Shown here: piece after piece, positions 18,488 to 27,399 of the stretch
How the letters are laid out: each line of letters opens with the position of its first letter
How positions within the stretch are numbered: position 1 is the first letter of the stretch
Assembly: GCA_042090785.1 (NCBI GenBank)
Contig: JBELIP010000003.1
Coordinates: 62,001 to 126,000, forward strand
Direction of reading: 5' to 3'
DNA: 64,000 nucleotides
Source: UBA7434 sp042090785
Lineage (GTDB): Bacteria > Pseudomonadota > Gammaproteobacteria > Pseudomonadales > UBA7434
Translations under genes and position numbers: made by a program
The notes under the pieces: generated by a model
Told to the model about the DNA's origin: nothing
Database searches by the model: none
Seen by the model: only the letters and a program-made list of their open reading frames with translations

Positions 18488-20140
18488 CTACATCATACCG
18501 CCCATTCCACCCATACCGCCCATACCACCCATATCAGGCATTGCTGGTGCGCCAGCTCCTGATTCAGGCTTGTCGGTAACCATGGCTTCTGTGGTAATCA
18601 TTAGACCAGCAACCGAACCCGCCGACTGTAAAGCCGTACGTGTTACTTTTGCTGGATCAAGAATACCCATAGAAATCATATCGCCATATTCACCGGATGC
18701 AGCGTTGTAGCCGACGTTACCCGATTTAGCTTTAACTTCGTTAACGACAACTGACGACTCACCGCCAGCGTTAGCTACGATTTGACGCAATGGCGACTCC
18801 ATTGCACGACGCGCAAGGTTAACACCAACTGTTTGATCGCTGTTATCGCCTTCAAGGCCTTCGATAGCCTGTAATGCACGAATCAATGCAACACCACCAC
18901 CAGGGACAACACCTTCTTCTACAGCGGCACGTGTTGAGTGCAATGCATCTTCAACTCGCGCTTTCTTTTCTTTCATTTCAATTTCAGTACCTGCACCGAC
19001 TTTAATAACCGCAACACCGCCAGCTAATTTAGCAACACGCTCTTGCAGCTTTTCGCGATCGTAATCAGAGCTAGTATCTTCGATTTGTGAACGGATTTGA
19101 TTAACACGACCTTCGATCAATGTTGCATCGCCTGCACCATCAATAATGGTTGAGTTCTCTTTGCTCATAGTAATACGCTTAGCTTGACCAAGGTGTTCTA
19201 AAGTCGCCGTCTCTAAATCGAGACCAACTTCTTCAGAAATCACTGTACCGCCAGTTAATATAGCAATATCTTCAATCATCGCTTTACGACGGTCACCAAA
19301 ACCTGGGGCTTTACAAGCAGCAACTTTAACGATGCCACGCATATTGTTAACAACCAATGTCGCTAGCGCTTCGCCTTCTACGTCTTCAGCAATAATCACT
19401 AATGGACGACTTGATTTTGCAACGCTTTCTAGCAGCGGTAATAACTCACGGATGTTAGAGATTTTTTTATCAACCAATAAGATATACGGTGATTCGTGCT
19501 CAACACTCATATTGTCTTGGTTGTTAATAAAGTAAGGCGATAAATAACCGCGATCGAACTGCATGCCTTCAACAACATCTAACTCATTCTCTAAGCCGCT
19601 ACCTTCTTCTACCGTAATAACGCCTTCTTTTCCGACTTTTTCCATGGCTTCAGCAATGATTTCACCGACATGAAGATCGCTGTTAGCAGAAATGGTACCA
19701 ACCTGAGCGATAGCTTTGCCATCGGCACATGGAGTTGCCATATTCTTAACTTCTTCAACTGCCGCCGTAACCGCTTTGTCGATACCACGCTTTAAATCCA
19801 TTGGATTCATGCCAGCAGCAACAGCTTTTAAGCCTTCATTAACAATTGATTGTGCCAGTACCGTTGCTGTTGTTGTACCGTCGCCCGCAACGTCAGAAGC
19901 TTGCGAAGCCACTTCTTTCAACATTTGCGCGCCCATGTTTTCGAACTTGTCTTCAAGTTCAATTTCTTTAGCAACCGAAACACCGTCTTTAGTCACTGTT
20001 GGTGCGCCAAAAGCTTTATCTAATACTACGTTACGACCTTTTGGGCCGAGTGTTGTTTTAACCGCATCCGCCAGGATGTTTACGCCGTCAAGCATCTTAG
20101 CTCGAGCAGCATCGCCAAATTTCACGTCTTTAGCAGCCAT
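18488..20140 (-). CDS. groL: Chaperonin GroEL (60 kDa)
   Basis: ATP-driven folding chaperone forming the double-ring complex with GroES in the cytoplasm. The 550-aa length is standard. It starts MAAKDVKFGDAARAKML and has the ATP-binding GDGTTTATVL, the ENSTIIDGAG region and the typical GGMGGMGGMGGMM tail. It follows groS by 111 bp, forming the usual groSL operon; the terminator is just downstream. No unusual residues noticed. Confidence 0.99.
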   Translation of the reverse strand: MAAKDVKFGDAARAKMLDGVNILADAVKTTLGPKGRNVVLDKAFGAPTVTKDGVSVAKEIELEDKFENMGAQMLKEVASQASDVAGDGTTTATVLAQSIVNEGLKAVAAGMNPMDLKRGIDKAVTAAVEEVKNMATPCADGKAIAQVGTISANSDLHVGEIIAEAMEKVGKEGVITVEEGSGLENELDVVEGMQFDRGYLSPYFINNQDNMSVEHESPYILLVDKKISNIRELLPLLESVAKSSRPLVIIAEDVEGEALATLVVNNMRGIVKVAACKAPGFGDRRKAMIEDIAILTGGTVISEEVGLDLETATLEHLGQAKRITMSKENSTIIDGAGDATLIEGRVNQIRSQIEDTSSDYDREKLQERVAKLAGGVAVIKVGAGTEIEMKEKKARVEDALHSTRAAVEEGVVPGGGVALIRALQAIEGLEGDNSDQTVGVNLARRAMESPLRQIVANAGGESSVVVNEVKAKSGNVGYNAASGEYGDMISMGILDPAKVTRTALQSAGSVAGLMITTEAMVTDKPESGAGAPAMPDMGGMGGMGGMGGMM

Positions 20141-20251
20141 GATGATTTACCCTACTATTCTTTAAATAAATTAATAAATGAGTTAATAATTGATTTTAAC
20201 AATCAAAAAAAACATAACATAAGTTGTGTCTAAAACAGTGTTTAGCTCAAC

Positions 20252-20542
20252 TTATTCAACAATCGCTTTAATATCCGACTCGCTCAAAATCACAAGCTCT
20301 TCGCCTTCAACGTCAATGGTGTCGCTACCGGCGTATTTACCGAATACCACAACATCACCGACTTTAACGTCAAGTGCGCGAACATCACCGTTATCTAAAA
20401 CTTTACCGTTACCAACAGCGATAACTTCACCCTGATTGGGTTTTTCTTTAGCAGAACCTGGTAGCACGATACCACCAGCAGAGGTTGCTTCTTCCTCCTT
20501 GCGACGAACGATAAGACGATCGTGTAAGGGACGAATTTTCAT
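20252..20542 (-). CDS. groS: Co-chaperonin GroES (10 kDa)
   Basis: Cap of the GroEL chamber. The 96-aa protein begins MKIRPLHDRLIVRRKEEE and has the mobile loop EATSAGGIVLPGSA that docks to GroEL. First gene of the groSL operon. The Shine-Dalgarno sequence AGGAG lies upstream of the ATG. The leader is about 135 nt if the promoter described next is correct. Confidence 0.99.
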   Translation of the reverse strand: MKIRPLHDRLIVRRKEEEATSAGGIVLPGSAKEKPNQGEVIAVGNGKVLDNGDVRALDVKVGDVVVFGKYAGSDTIDVEGEELVILSESDIKAIVE

Positions 20543-20886
20543 CTTTGTGAATCTCCTGATATGAATATTAATACAGCGAATACCTAAGGCATTCGAGGTC
20601 TAGAACCTGATGGTTTACGTAGTTTTGCACAGTCGTTTTAACGCCCTAAAACTACAAAATATCTCCCAAATTGAGAGAGTGCCAATTGTAGGAACGAAAA
20701 AACCCACGTCAAGCGCCCAACCCCAATAAATAATTGAAATTTCGCGCAAATGACTACGAACAAACTAGATATGGGCGTTTAATGGCAATTCAAGGGAGGA
20801 CTTAAAATATTCTAATAAATTCCTTAGTTTTTACATTTTAAGATATCCAGCAAAACAGGATGGGCGCTGCTTATTTTTTAAACAGG
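20543..20886. other. groS leader and fxsA-groS intergenic region
   Basis: About 340 bp holding the groSL promoter and a long 5' leader. A half-site resembling CIRCE (TTGGCACTC on the minus strand) is present but its second half is missing. No clear sigma-32 element was found. No gene. Confidence 0.55.
20685..20712 (-). promoter_or_regulatory. Sigma-70-type promoter for groSL
   Basis: On the minus strand TTGACG, 16-bp spacer, TACAAT. Five of six bases match each consensus. It would start transcription about 135 bp before groS. Confidence 0.6.
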
Positions 20887-21372
20887 TTAGTCTTCGCGAG
20901 AATACTCGCCATCTATTATATTGTTGGAATCATGATTGTTATTTGAGTGTTTAGACTGAGGGGAAGACTGAGACGAAGATTGATGACTAAATTGAGCCGA
21001 TGAAGCATTGGCCATAACACCGTTCTGGATACGGGAAAGCGCTAAATTAGCCCAGAGAACCCGTGAAAGAGGAAATAAACAGGAGAATCCGAGGATATCA
21101 GTCGCAAAGCCCGGCGTTAACAGAAGCGCACCGCCAATGGTTAAAATAACACCCTCGGCAATCTCACGCGCGGGTAGCTGACCTGAAGATAAACGCTGAT
21201 TAAGCCTGGTTAAAGTAGAAAAGCCCTGCTGACGCAACCAATAAACGCCAATAACCGCAGTAGCCACCACCAGCCAAATAGTCAATGGTGCACCAATATG
21301 TTGCCCAACGGTGATTAAAAGCCACATTTCAATAATAGGAATAGCAATAAAAAGCAGGAGTAAATAACGCAT
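20887..21372 (-). CDS. fxsA: FxsA-family membrane protein
   Basis: Cytoplasmic-membrane protein of the FxsA family; in E. coli overexpression relieves exclusion of phage T7 by F plasmid. Starts MRYLLLLFIAIPIIEMWLLI, followed by about three membrane segments to residue 120. The tail is rich in Ser/Gln/Asn (SHQSSSQSSPQSKHSNNN). The frame can be extended to a GTG 13 codons upstream. I chose the ATG because it begins the family's conserved first helix. Position directly upstream of groS on the same strand matches the gene order in other gammaproteobacteria. Confidence 0.88.
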   Translation of the reverse strand: MRYLLLLFIAIPIIEMWLLITVGQHIGAPLTIWLVVATAVIGVYWLRQQGFSTLTRLNQRLSSGQLPAREIAEGVILTIGGALLLTPGFATDILGFSCLFPLSRVLWANLALSRIQNGVMANASSAQFSHQSSSQSSPQSKHSNNNHDSNNIIDGEYSRED

Positions 21373-21557
21373 AATCAATGTCTCATGAAATAAGTCGCTC
21401 GATAAACGCACCCGTTAAACAATTAAATAAAAAAGACGAACGTGGTACTGCGCGAGAGTCTATAGTTTATTGTAGAATAGAAAGCTAACTCAATGGCAGA
21501 CCTCAATAAACGCGTCGATTAGCTAAGTTAATAAACACACAAAAAAGATCCTATTAT

Positions 21558-23855
21558 ATGCTTACAAATAATCTCTTATTACGTCTTTGGCTTTCGCTTG
21601 TATTATCCCTATTACTGTTATTGCCATTATCCAATGTACAGGCATTTAGTAGCGGCCCAGACGATTCAATAGCAGGCTCAGCGGAAAATACAGCTACCGA
21701 AACTCAAGATCAAGCGGATAAACCACTCGAGCCCCTTAAGCCCAGCATTCGACAAATTCGAACTGCTGAAGAAATTTTACTCAAGCTACAACGCAGACAT
21801 TATACGCAAAGAGCATTTGATGATGAGCTTTCATCAGCACTCTTTGATCATTACCTAAAACGTCTTGATGCGTCTAAAAGCTATTTTACCCAACAAGATA
21901 TAAACGAGTTTGAAGCCTACCGTTTAATTTTGGACGACGGCATTCGTCGCGGCAACCTAAACCCTAGCTTTGTCATGTTTAATAGCTATCGTGAAAAAAT
22001 AATGGCTCACCTCAATCAACTCATTGAAGAGTTACCTGAACGCATTGCAGCATTAGATTTCACCTTAGATGAAAGCCTATCACTCGAACCCGATGAGCAA
22101 CCTTGGGCAGCAGATAAAAACGAACTCGCCGACCGCGCACGAAAATCGTTAAAAAATACAGTGTTAGGTTTAAAGCTTGCCGATAAAGATAACGACGCCA
22201 TTATTGAAACGTTAACCAAGCGTTATACTAATCAACATCAACGTATTAAGCAATTAAATGCCGAAGACGCTTTTCAAATTTATATCAATTCACTTACCGC
22301 GCTTTATGACCCTCACACAAACTACCTGTCGCCAAGGACCTCAGAAAACTTCTCAATTAATATGCGCTTATCACTCGAAGGCATTGGCGCAGTGTTACGC
22401 CGTGATGGCGAACATACCGTTGTTGAACGTTTAATTACAGCTGGTCCTGCAGAAAAACAAGGTGACTTACAACCTGCCGATAAAATTATAGCTGTTGCGC
22501 AAGGTGTCGATGGCGAACGCGTTGATGTCATTGGCTGGCGACTCGACGAAGTGGTTCAACTCATCCGCGGCAAAAAAGATACTACGGTTACATTAGAAGT
22601 CTTATCAGAGGTCTCCATTAATCCTGATGAGAGCAAACTCATTCGCATTGTTAGAAACACGGTTAAACTAGAAGAGCAAGCCGCTCAACAATCGGTGCTC
22701 GACATTTACCATAATGACAAAGTGCATAAAATTGGCGTTATCTCCATTCCTACTTTTTATATCGACTTTGATGGCTCACGTAACGGCGATACTGATTATA
22801 AAAGTACCACTCGTGACGTTCGCAAATTGCTAACAGAATTAGAAGAAGAAAACGTTGAAGGCATTGTTATAGACCTTCGTGGCAACGGTGGTGGCTCTTT
22901 ACAAGAAGTCAATCAGCTAACCGGCTTATTTGTTGAGCGCGGTGCCGTAGTGCAAATTAGAACGCCCAATGGCCGTGTTGCGCGACAGTCCAACTACCCT
23001 AACCCCCATTATTACAAAAAACCAATTGCTGTATTAATAGACCGTCTTAGCGCATCAGCTTCCGAGATATTTGCTGGCGCCATTCAAGATTACCAGCGAG
23101 GTTTAATTGTTGGCAGCCAATCATTTGGTAAAGGCACGGTACAACAACTCGCCGACCTGAGTCATGGTAGCTTAAAACTCACCGAAGCAAAGTTTTATCG
23201 CATATCAGGCGAAAGCACACAGCATCGCGGTGTTATTCCTGACATCATCTTACCTTCGCTTTATGACAGCCAAGAAATTGGCGAAGACACTTTAGACTTT
23301 GCGCTTAACTGGGATTCTGTAGAGCCAATTAGACATAGAACTTACGGTAACTACCGCGCTTTAAAAGATCAGCTCAGCACTTTGCATAAAACGCGTATTG
23401 CTGATGACCCGGATTACCGCTATTTAGTGGAGCAAATTGCACTTAACAACAAGTACACCAATATTACGACGCTCTCTTTAAACGAAGACACCCGCCGATC
23501 TATTATTGACGAAGACACTACTGCACGTAATGCGATTGAAAACACACACCGCTTAGCAAAAGGGCTTCCTGTTGAGGACTTAAGTGCTAATGAGGAAGAA
23601 ACAACAAGTGAGATTGCTGCAGTAGAAGTTATTGATACTGATGTAGTCGACACTGATGTAGTCGACACTGATGGAATCGATACAAGTGTTATTGATGCTG
23701 AGACTAAGGATACTCAAACTAACGAAAAAGAAGCTGATCCGCGAACAGACTTTCTACTGACAGAAACCAGCCATATTCTGTTAGACGCCATTCAATTAAT
23801 GAAACAGCAAGATAACAGGAAAACAGTCCGCACCCCACTAGCAGTCAATCAATAA
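21558..23855 (+). CDS. prc: Tail-specific protease Prc (S41A, C-terminal processing)
   Basis: Periplasmic serine protease that trims or degrades proteins from their C-terminus. The 765 aa comprise a signal peptide (about 1-29, ending NVQA), an N-terminal helical region, a PDZ domain (GIGAVLRRDGEHTVVERL to GKKDTTVTLEV), and the S41 catalytic core with the nucleophile Ser in RLSASASEIFAG and the Lys in SFGKGTVQQL. The C-terminal region (after residue 600) resembles the DUF3340 extension of E. coli Prc, then contains an acidic repeat tract TDVVD TDVVD TDGID TSVID not expected in the family. That makes it longer than the E. coli protein (682 aa). Confidence 0.95.
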   Translation: MLTNNLLLRLWLSLVLSLLLLLPLSNVQAFSSGPDDSIAGSAENTATETQDQADKPLEPLKPSIRQIRTAEEILLKLQRRHYTQRAFDDELSSALFDHYLKRLDASKSYFTQQDINEFEAYRLILDDGIRRGNLNPSFVMFNSYREKIMAHLNQLIEELPERIAALDFTLDESLSLEPDEQPWAADKNELADRARKSLKNTVLGLKLADKDNDAIIETLTKRYTNQHQRIKQLNAEDAFQIYINSLTALYDPHTNYLSPRTSENFSINMRLSLEGIGAVLRRDGEHTVVERLITAGPAEKQGDLQPADKIIAVAQGVDGERVDVIGWRLDEVVQLIRGKKDTTVTLEVLSEVSINPDESKLIRIVRNTVKLEEQAAQQSVLDIYHNDKVHKIGVISIPTFYIDFDGSRNGDTDYKSTTRDVRKLLTELEEENVEGIVIDLRGNGGGSLQEVNQLTGLFVERGAVVQIRTPNGRVARQSNYPNPHYYKKPIAVLIDRLSASASEIFAGAIQDYQRGLIVGSQSFGKGTVQQLADLSHGSLKLTEAKFYRISGESTQHRGVIPDIILPSLYDSQEIGEDTLDFALNWDSVEPIRHRTYGNYRALKDQLSTLHKTRIADDPDYRYLVEQIALNNKYTNITTLSLNEDTRRSIIDEDTTARNAIENTHRLAKGLPVEDLSANEEETTSEIAAVEVIDTDVVDTDVVDTDGIDTSVIDAETKDTQTNEKEADPRTDFLLTETSHILLDAIQLMKQQDNRKTVRTPLAVNQ
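23637..23696 (+). repeat. In-frame 15-bp repeats inside prc
   Basis: Two exact copies of ACTGATGTAGTCGAC followed by two degraded copies. They encode acidic pentapeptides TDVVD, TDVVD, TDGID, TSVID. Probably arose by slippage. They are in frame, so the protein stays intact. Confidence 0.9.
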
Positions 23856-23863
23856 CTAACAAT

Positions 23864-23906
23864 ATCAACCTATCTTTTTATAGCAATATAATTTGGATAG
23901 GTTGAT
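23864..23906. terminator. Hairpin between convergent prc and gor
   Basis: 11-bp perfect stem (ATCAACCTATC / GATAGGTTGAT) around a 21-nt AT-rich loop, placed between two convergent genes. There is no clean T-run after the stem, so termination is only probable. Confidence 0.5.
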
Positions 23907-23924
23907 CGTTTTAAACTAGCTTAC

Positions 23925-25286
23925 CTAGTCTCGCTTGCTGCGCATAGTCACAAACTCTTCTGCCGCCGTTGGATGAATACCAATAGTGCTATCAAAATGC
24001 GCTTTAGTCGCTCCCGCGTTTATTGCTACCGCTAAACCTTGAATAATTTCACCCGCTTCGGCACCAAGCATGTGAACACCTAACACTTTGTCTGAAGCTG
24101 CATCGACAACCATCTTCATAAATGTCCGCTCGGTATTTCCACTTAAAGTATGTTTTAAATGGCGAAACTCTGATTGATAGATATCGACATTCGCGTAGCG
24201 CTGTTTCGCTTCAGATTCAGACAAGCCCACCGTGGCAATATTCGGCTGACAGAAAACAGCAGTAGCAATATTGTCATAATCAACTTTTCGTGGCGCCGAT
24301 TTATAATAAGTGTCAACAAAAGCCATACCCTGCGCCAAAGCTACGGGCGTCAATTCAGGCGTACCAATAATATCACCTAAGGCATAGATACTCGGTTCGG
24401 CGGATTGAAAATAATCATCGACAATAATGGTACCGTTATCCCGCGTTTTAACTGCAGTGTTAGCCAAGCCGAGATCAGCTGTATAAGCTTTACGTCCTGT
24501 TGCGTATAGCACCTCGCCATAGCTTTGCTCATTACCTGATTTAAACCGGACTAATAACTCACCGTTAGCCAGCTTAGTAATGCTTTCAATATCCGTTTCT
24601 AACGAAAGAACCACACCCTTTTTAACCATCTCGTTGGCCAAGGTAACACCAAGATCATGATCAAATTGCTTTAATAATTGCTTACCACGATAAGCCAACT
24701 CTGTTTGCACGCCTAGACCGTTAAGTATGCCGGCAAACTCAACAGCAATATAACCACCGCCGACGACCAATGCCTTTTGTGGCAATTGTTCAAGATAAAA
24801 AACATCATCAGAAGTAATAACATATTCAGCGCCGACAAATGTTGGCACATACGGACGACCGCCTGCCGTTATTAATATGCGCTCAGCAGTAATTGATTGG
24901 CCATTAATCATTACTGTATGCTTATTAACAATAGTGGCACGACCATTTATCACCGTCACCCCTGCATTATCAAGCATGCTTTGGTAAATTGTATTAAGAC
25001 GGGCTATCTCAGTATTTTTATTATCGCGCAGTGTTGGCCAGTTAAATTCAGCACCCGTAACATCCCAGCCAAACCCATTTGCATCACTAAAGTCATCATG
25101 AAAATGCGAACCATAATAAAAAAGTTTTTTCGGTACACAACCCACATTAACACAGGTGCCTCCCAGATATTTCTCTTCTGCTACAGCAACGCTTGCACCT
25201 GTTGCCGCAGCTATTCTTGAAGCGCGTACACCGCCAGAACCAGCGCCAATAACAAACAGATCGTAGTCAAACGATTCATTAAACAA
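23925..25286 (-). CDS. gor: Glutathione-disulfide reductase
   Basis: NADPH-dependent flavoenzyme that regenerates reduced glutathione in the cytosol. The 453 aa start with an FAD-binding GAGSGGVRASR, then the redox-active disulfide GGTCVNVGCVPKK (Cys45, Cys50). The NADPH-binding segment is VVGGGYIAVEFAG, and the C-terminal interface histidine lies in GIHPTAAEEF. The CVNVGC form and the tail sequence favour glutathione reductase over lipoamide dehydrogenase or trypanothione reductase. Single-gene unit. Confidence 0.95.
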   Translation of the reverse strand: MFNESFDYDLFVIGAGSGGVRASRIAAATGASVAVAEEKYLGGTCVNVGCVPKKLFYYGSHFHDDFSDANGFGWDVTGAEFNWPTLRDNKNTEIARLNTIYQSMLDNAGVTVINGRATIVNKHTVMINGQSITAERILITAGGRPYVPTFVGAEYVITSDDVFYLEQLPQKALVVGGGYIAVEFAGILNGLGVQTELAYRGKQLLKQFDHDLGVTLANEMVKKGVVLSLETDIESITKLANGELLVRFKSGNEQSYGEVLYATGRKAYTADLGLANTAVKTRDNGTIIVDDYFQSAEPSIYALGDIIGTPELTPVALAQGMAFVDTYYKSAPRKVDYDNIATAVFCQPNIATVGLSESEAKQRYANVDIYQSEFRHLKHTLSGNTERTFMKMVVDAASDKVLGVHMLGAEAGEIIQGLAVAINAGATKAHFDSTIGIHPTAAEEFVTMRSKRD

Positions 25287-25457
25287 AATGAGGTTTCCTT
25301 TTTTAAATGACTATAAACATAATCTAGTCATCTGATTATGACATATAAAACTATGATATATGGAAAGAAAGACCTTGAAAACAAATGAGAGAAAATGAGA
25401 AAGGAAAACTAAGCGATGATTTTCTACGATAAAAAAGAAAGGCTTACAAACGTCAGC

Positions 25458-25700
25458 TTAGACTTCAACATCAAGCCTTGCCGTTCGGCGACGGTCTATA
25501 TTTCTACGAGTATCCAATAAAGGCGTTTGATTTTTTACTCTGCGATCACGATTACGCCGACGGTCAACAAACTTAGGCTGTTTAGTTGGGTCAATACCCG
25601 GAGCATTAACCGTCGTTCTTGCCGTTTCTGCAGGCGAACGCTGATTATTATCCGAAGCTGGGGCGGTTACGGTAGAACCAACATTAGCGATGTTAACCAT
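25458..25700 (-). CDS. Small basic hypothetical protein (80 aa)
   Basis: Unrecognised. The N-terminal half is polar and Thr/Ala/Asn-rich. The C-terminal half has two Arg-rich clusters, VDRRRNRDRR and TRRNIDRRRTARLD, spaced like a repeat ((D)xRRxxDRR). A GAGC sequence lies about 8 nt before the ATG. It sits alone between gor and cysG. The basic repeats could bind nucleic acid or another polyanion, which is speculation. Confidence 0.55.
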   Translation of the reverse strand: MVNIANVGSTVTAPASDNNQRSPAETARTTVNAPGIDPTKQPKFVDRRRNRDRRVKNQTPLLDTRRNIDRRRTARLDVEV

Positions 25701-25959
25701 AAAAATTGCTCTAACTTTAGCTTATCTATAAGTCTAGTTAATCCAGCAATATACAATAATAGAATAAAAATACGAGCTAACGATTTAAAATAGCTGCACT
25801 GGATATTATGAGTATCGGCAACGACTGAAAAAACTTTATAAGTGAAATCGTAAGACTGCTCAAACTGCTTATATGTTTTATTTTTCTGCTTAAAAATCAG
25901 CGAGATAGAAGAAATGGATGATGGATGTTTCTGCTGTGATTGTGACCGACTTATCCGAG

Positions 25960-27351
25960 CTAACTGTGTTTGAGCCACTGTAAACGGCTATGCAGACTAA
26001 CCACACTGCCAATAACAATTAACGTTGGCGCATGAACTTCGCGGTCCTTAATAATCGCATTTATCGTTGCTAAAGTACCCACATGCGTTTGCTGCTCGGG
26101 CGTGGTGCCGCGCTCAATAAGCGCAACCGGTGTATCGGCTGCTTTGCCATGAGCAATTAACTGATGACAGATAATCTCTAGACCAATAAGTCCCATATAA
26201 ATAACTACAGTTTGCGAATCTGGTAGCAGTTCTTGCCAAGGCAAATCCATGGAGCCATCTTTTAAATGCCCTGTTAAAAAACGCACCGACTGAGCATGAT
26301 CACGATGCGTTAATGGAATACCAGAATAACAAGCGCAACCGTTAGCTGCCGAAATACCTGGGACAATTTGAAAAGGAATACCGTGCTCTGTAAGCCCTTC
26401 TATTTCTTCGCCACCACGGCCAAAAATAAAAGGGTCACCGCCTTTTAAGCGTACAACCTTATTACCTGCTTTAGCCAAATCAATTAATAACTGGTTAATT
26501 TCGCCTTGTGGCAAAGCATGATGACTTCTGGCCTTGCCCACATAAATTCTTTCGGCGTCTCGGCGCGTCATATCAACAATCGCCGGCGCGACTAAGCGAT
26601 CATAAAGTACAACATCAGCGCGCTGCATTAGGCGGAGTGCTTTAAAGGTTAATAAATCAGGGTCACCAGGGCCTGCGCCAACTAAATAAACCTCGCCTTT
26701 CATCACATTATTTTCAACAACATCACTGAGATATTCGTTAAACAATTCACCTGCCTCAGCACTACGGCCAGCTAAAACACGCTCAGAAATTTCACTGTCG
26801 AGCATTTGTTCCCAAAACTGACGCACTCGTGACTCACTATTGTTTAGAGCCACTCTAACAGCTGTCCGCCGTTCAGCAATAAAGTCACCCAGCTCACCTA
26901 TATTAGCGGGCACACTACTCTCAATTTGGCTTCGAATAGAACGGGCAAGCACTGGCGCGGCACCAGAACTTGAAACGGAAATTAATAATGGGGTTCTATC
27001 AATTAAAGCAGGAAAGATAACATCACATAAATCGGGAGAATCAACAATATTAACTAGCACACCTAGACTGTTAGCATCGTTAGCCACTTGCTGATTTATA
27101 GTGTCTATGTCTGTGGCGCCAATGATAAAAATATGGCCATGTAAATCATCAGTTTGGTATTTACGCTGAGTTAAAACGCCGCCAGATTGCTCTGCGAGCT
27201 CAGCTAAATCGTCGGCTATTTTTGGTGCAACAACATTAATAATTGCGCCAGCTTTATTCAGTAAAACGGCTTTTCTATAGGCGATATTACCGCCGCCAAT
27301 AATTAAGCATGATTTACGTTTAACGTTAAAACAAAGCGGCAAATAGTCCAA
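25960..27351 (-). CDS. cysG: Siroheme synthase CysG (trifunctional)
   Basis: Makes siroheme for sulfite and nitrite reductases: uroporphyrinogen-III C-methylation, NAD-dependent precorrin-2 dehydrogenation, and ferrochelation. The N-terminal ~200 residues are the dehydrogenase/chelatase part (CLIIGGGNIAYRKAVLL, then the SVSSSGAAPVLAR loop). Residues ~215-463 are the SAM-dependent methyltransferase (VYLVGAGPGDPDLLT, RLKGGDPFIFGRGGEE, VVPGISAANGC). Located 48 bp after serS on the same strand, as in Pseudomonas. Together with cysH in this window it serves sulfur assimilation. Confidence 0.97.
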   Translation of the reverse strand: MDYLPLCFNVKRKSCLIIGGGNIAYRKAVLLNKAGAIINVVAPKIADDLAELAEQSGGVLTQRKYQTDDLHGHIFIIGATDIDTINQQVANDANSLGVLVNIVDSPDLCDVIFPALIDRTPLLISVSSSGAAPVLARSIRSQIESSVPANIGELGDFIAERRTAVRVALNNSESRVRQFWEQMLDSEISERVLAGRSAEAGELFNEYLSDVVENNVMKGEVYLVGAGPGDPDLLTFKALRLMQRADVVLYDRLVAPAIVDMTRRDAERIYVGKARSHHALPQGEINQLLIDLAKAGNKVVRLKGGDPFIFGRGGEEIEGLTEHGIPFQIVPGISAANGCACYSGIPLTHRDHAQSVRFLTGHLKDGSMDLPWQELLPDSQTVVIYMGLIGLEIICHQLIAHGKAADTPVALIERGTTPEQQTHVGTLATINAIIKDREVHAPTLIVIGSVVSLHSRLQWLKHS

Positions 27352-27399
27352 AGAAAATAACCTAAATAAAATCCAAGTAAAACCAAATAAAAATAATAG

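Noticed and set aside
18367..18710. Proline-rich small proteins near the groL end
   Set aside because: They are the antisense of the GroEL Gly-Met tail and terminator.
20650..20700. CIRCE (HrcA) element upstream of groS
   Set aside because: Only one half (TTGGCACTC) resembles the element; the other arm does not match GAGTGCTAA.
25667..25978. 103-aa open frame between cysG and the small basic protein
   Set aside because: It overlaps the start of the 80-aa gene in another frame, is low-complexity and lacks a ribosome site.
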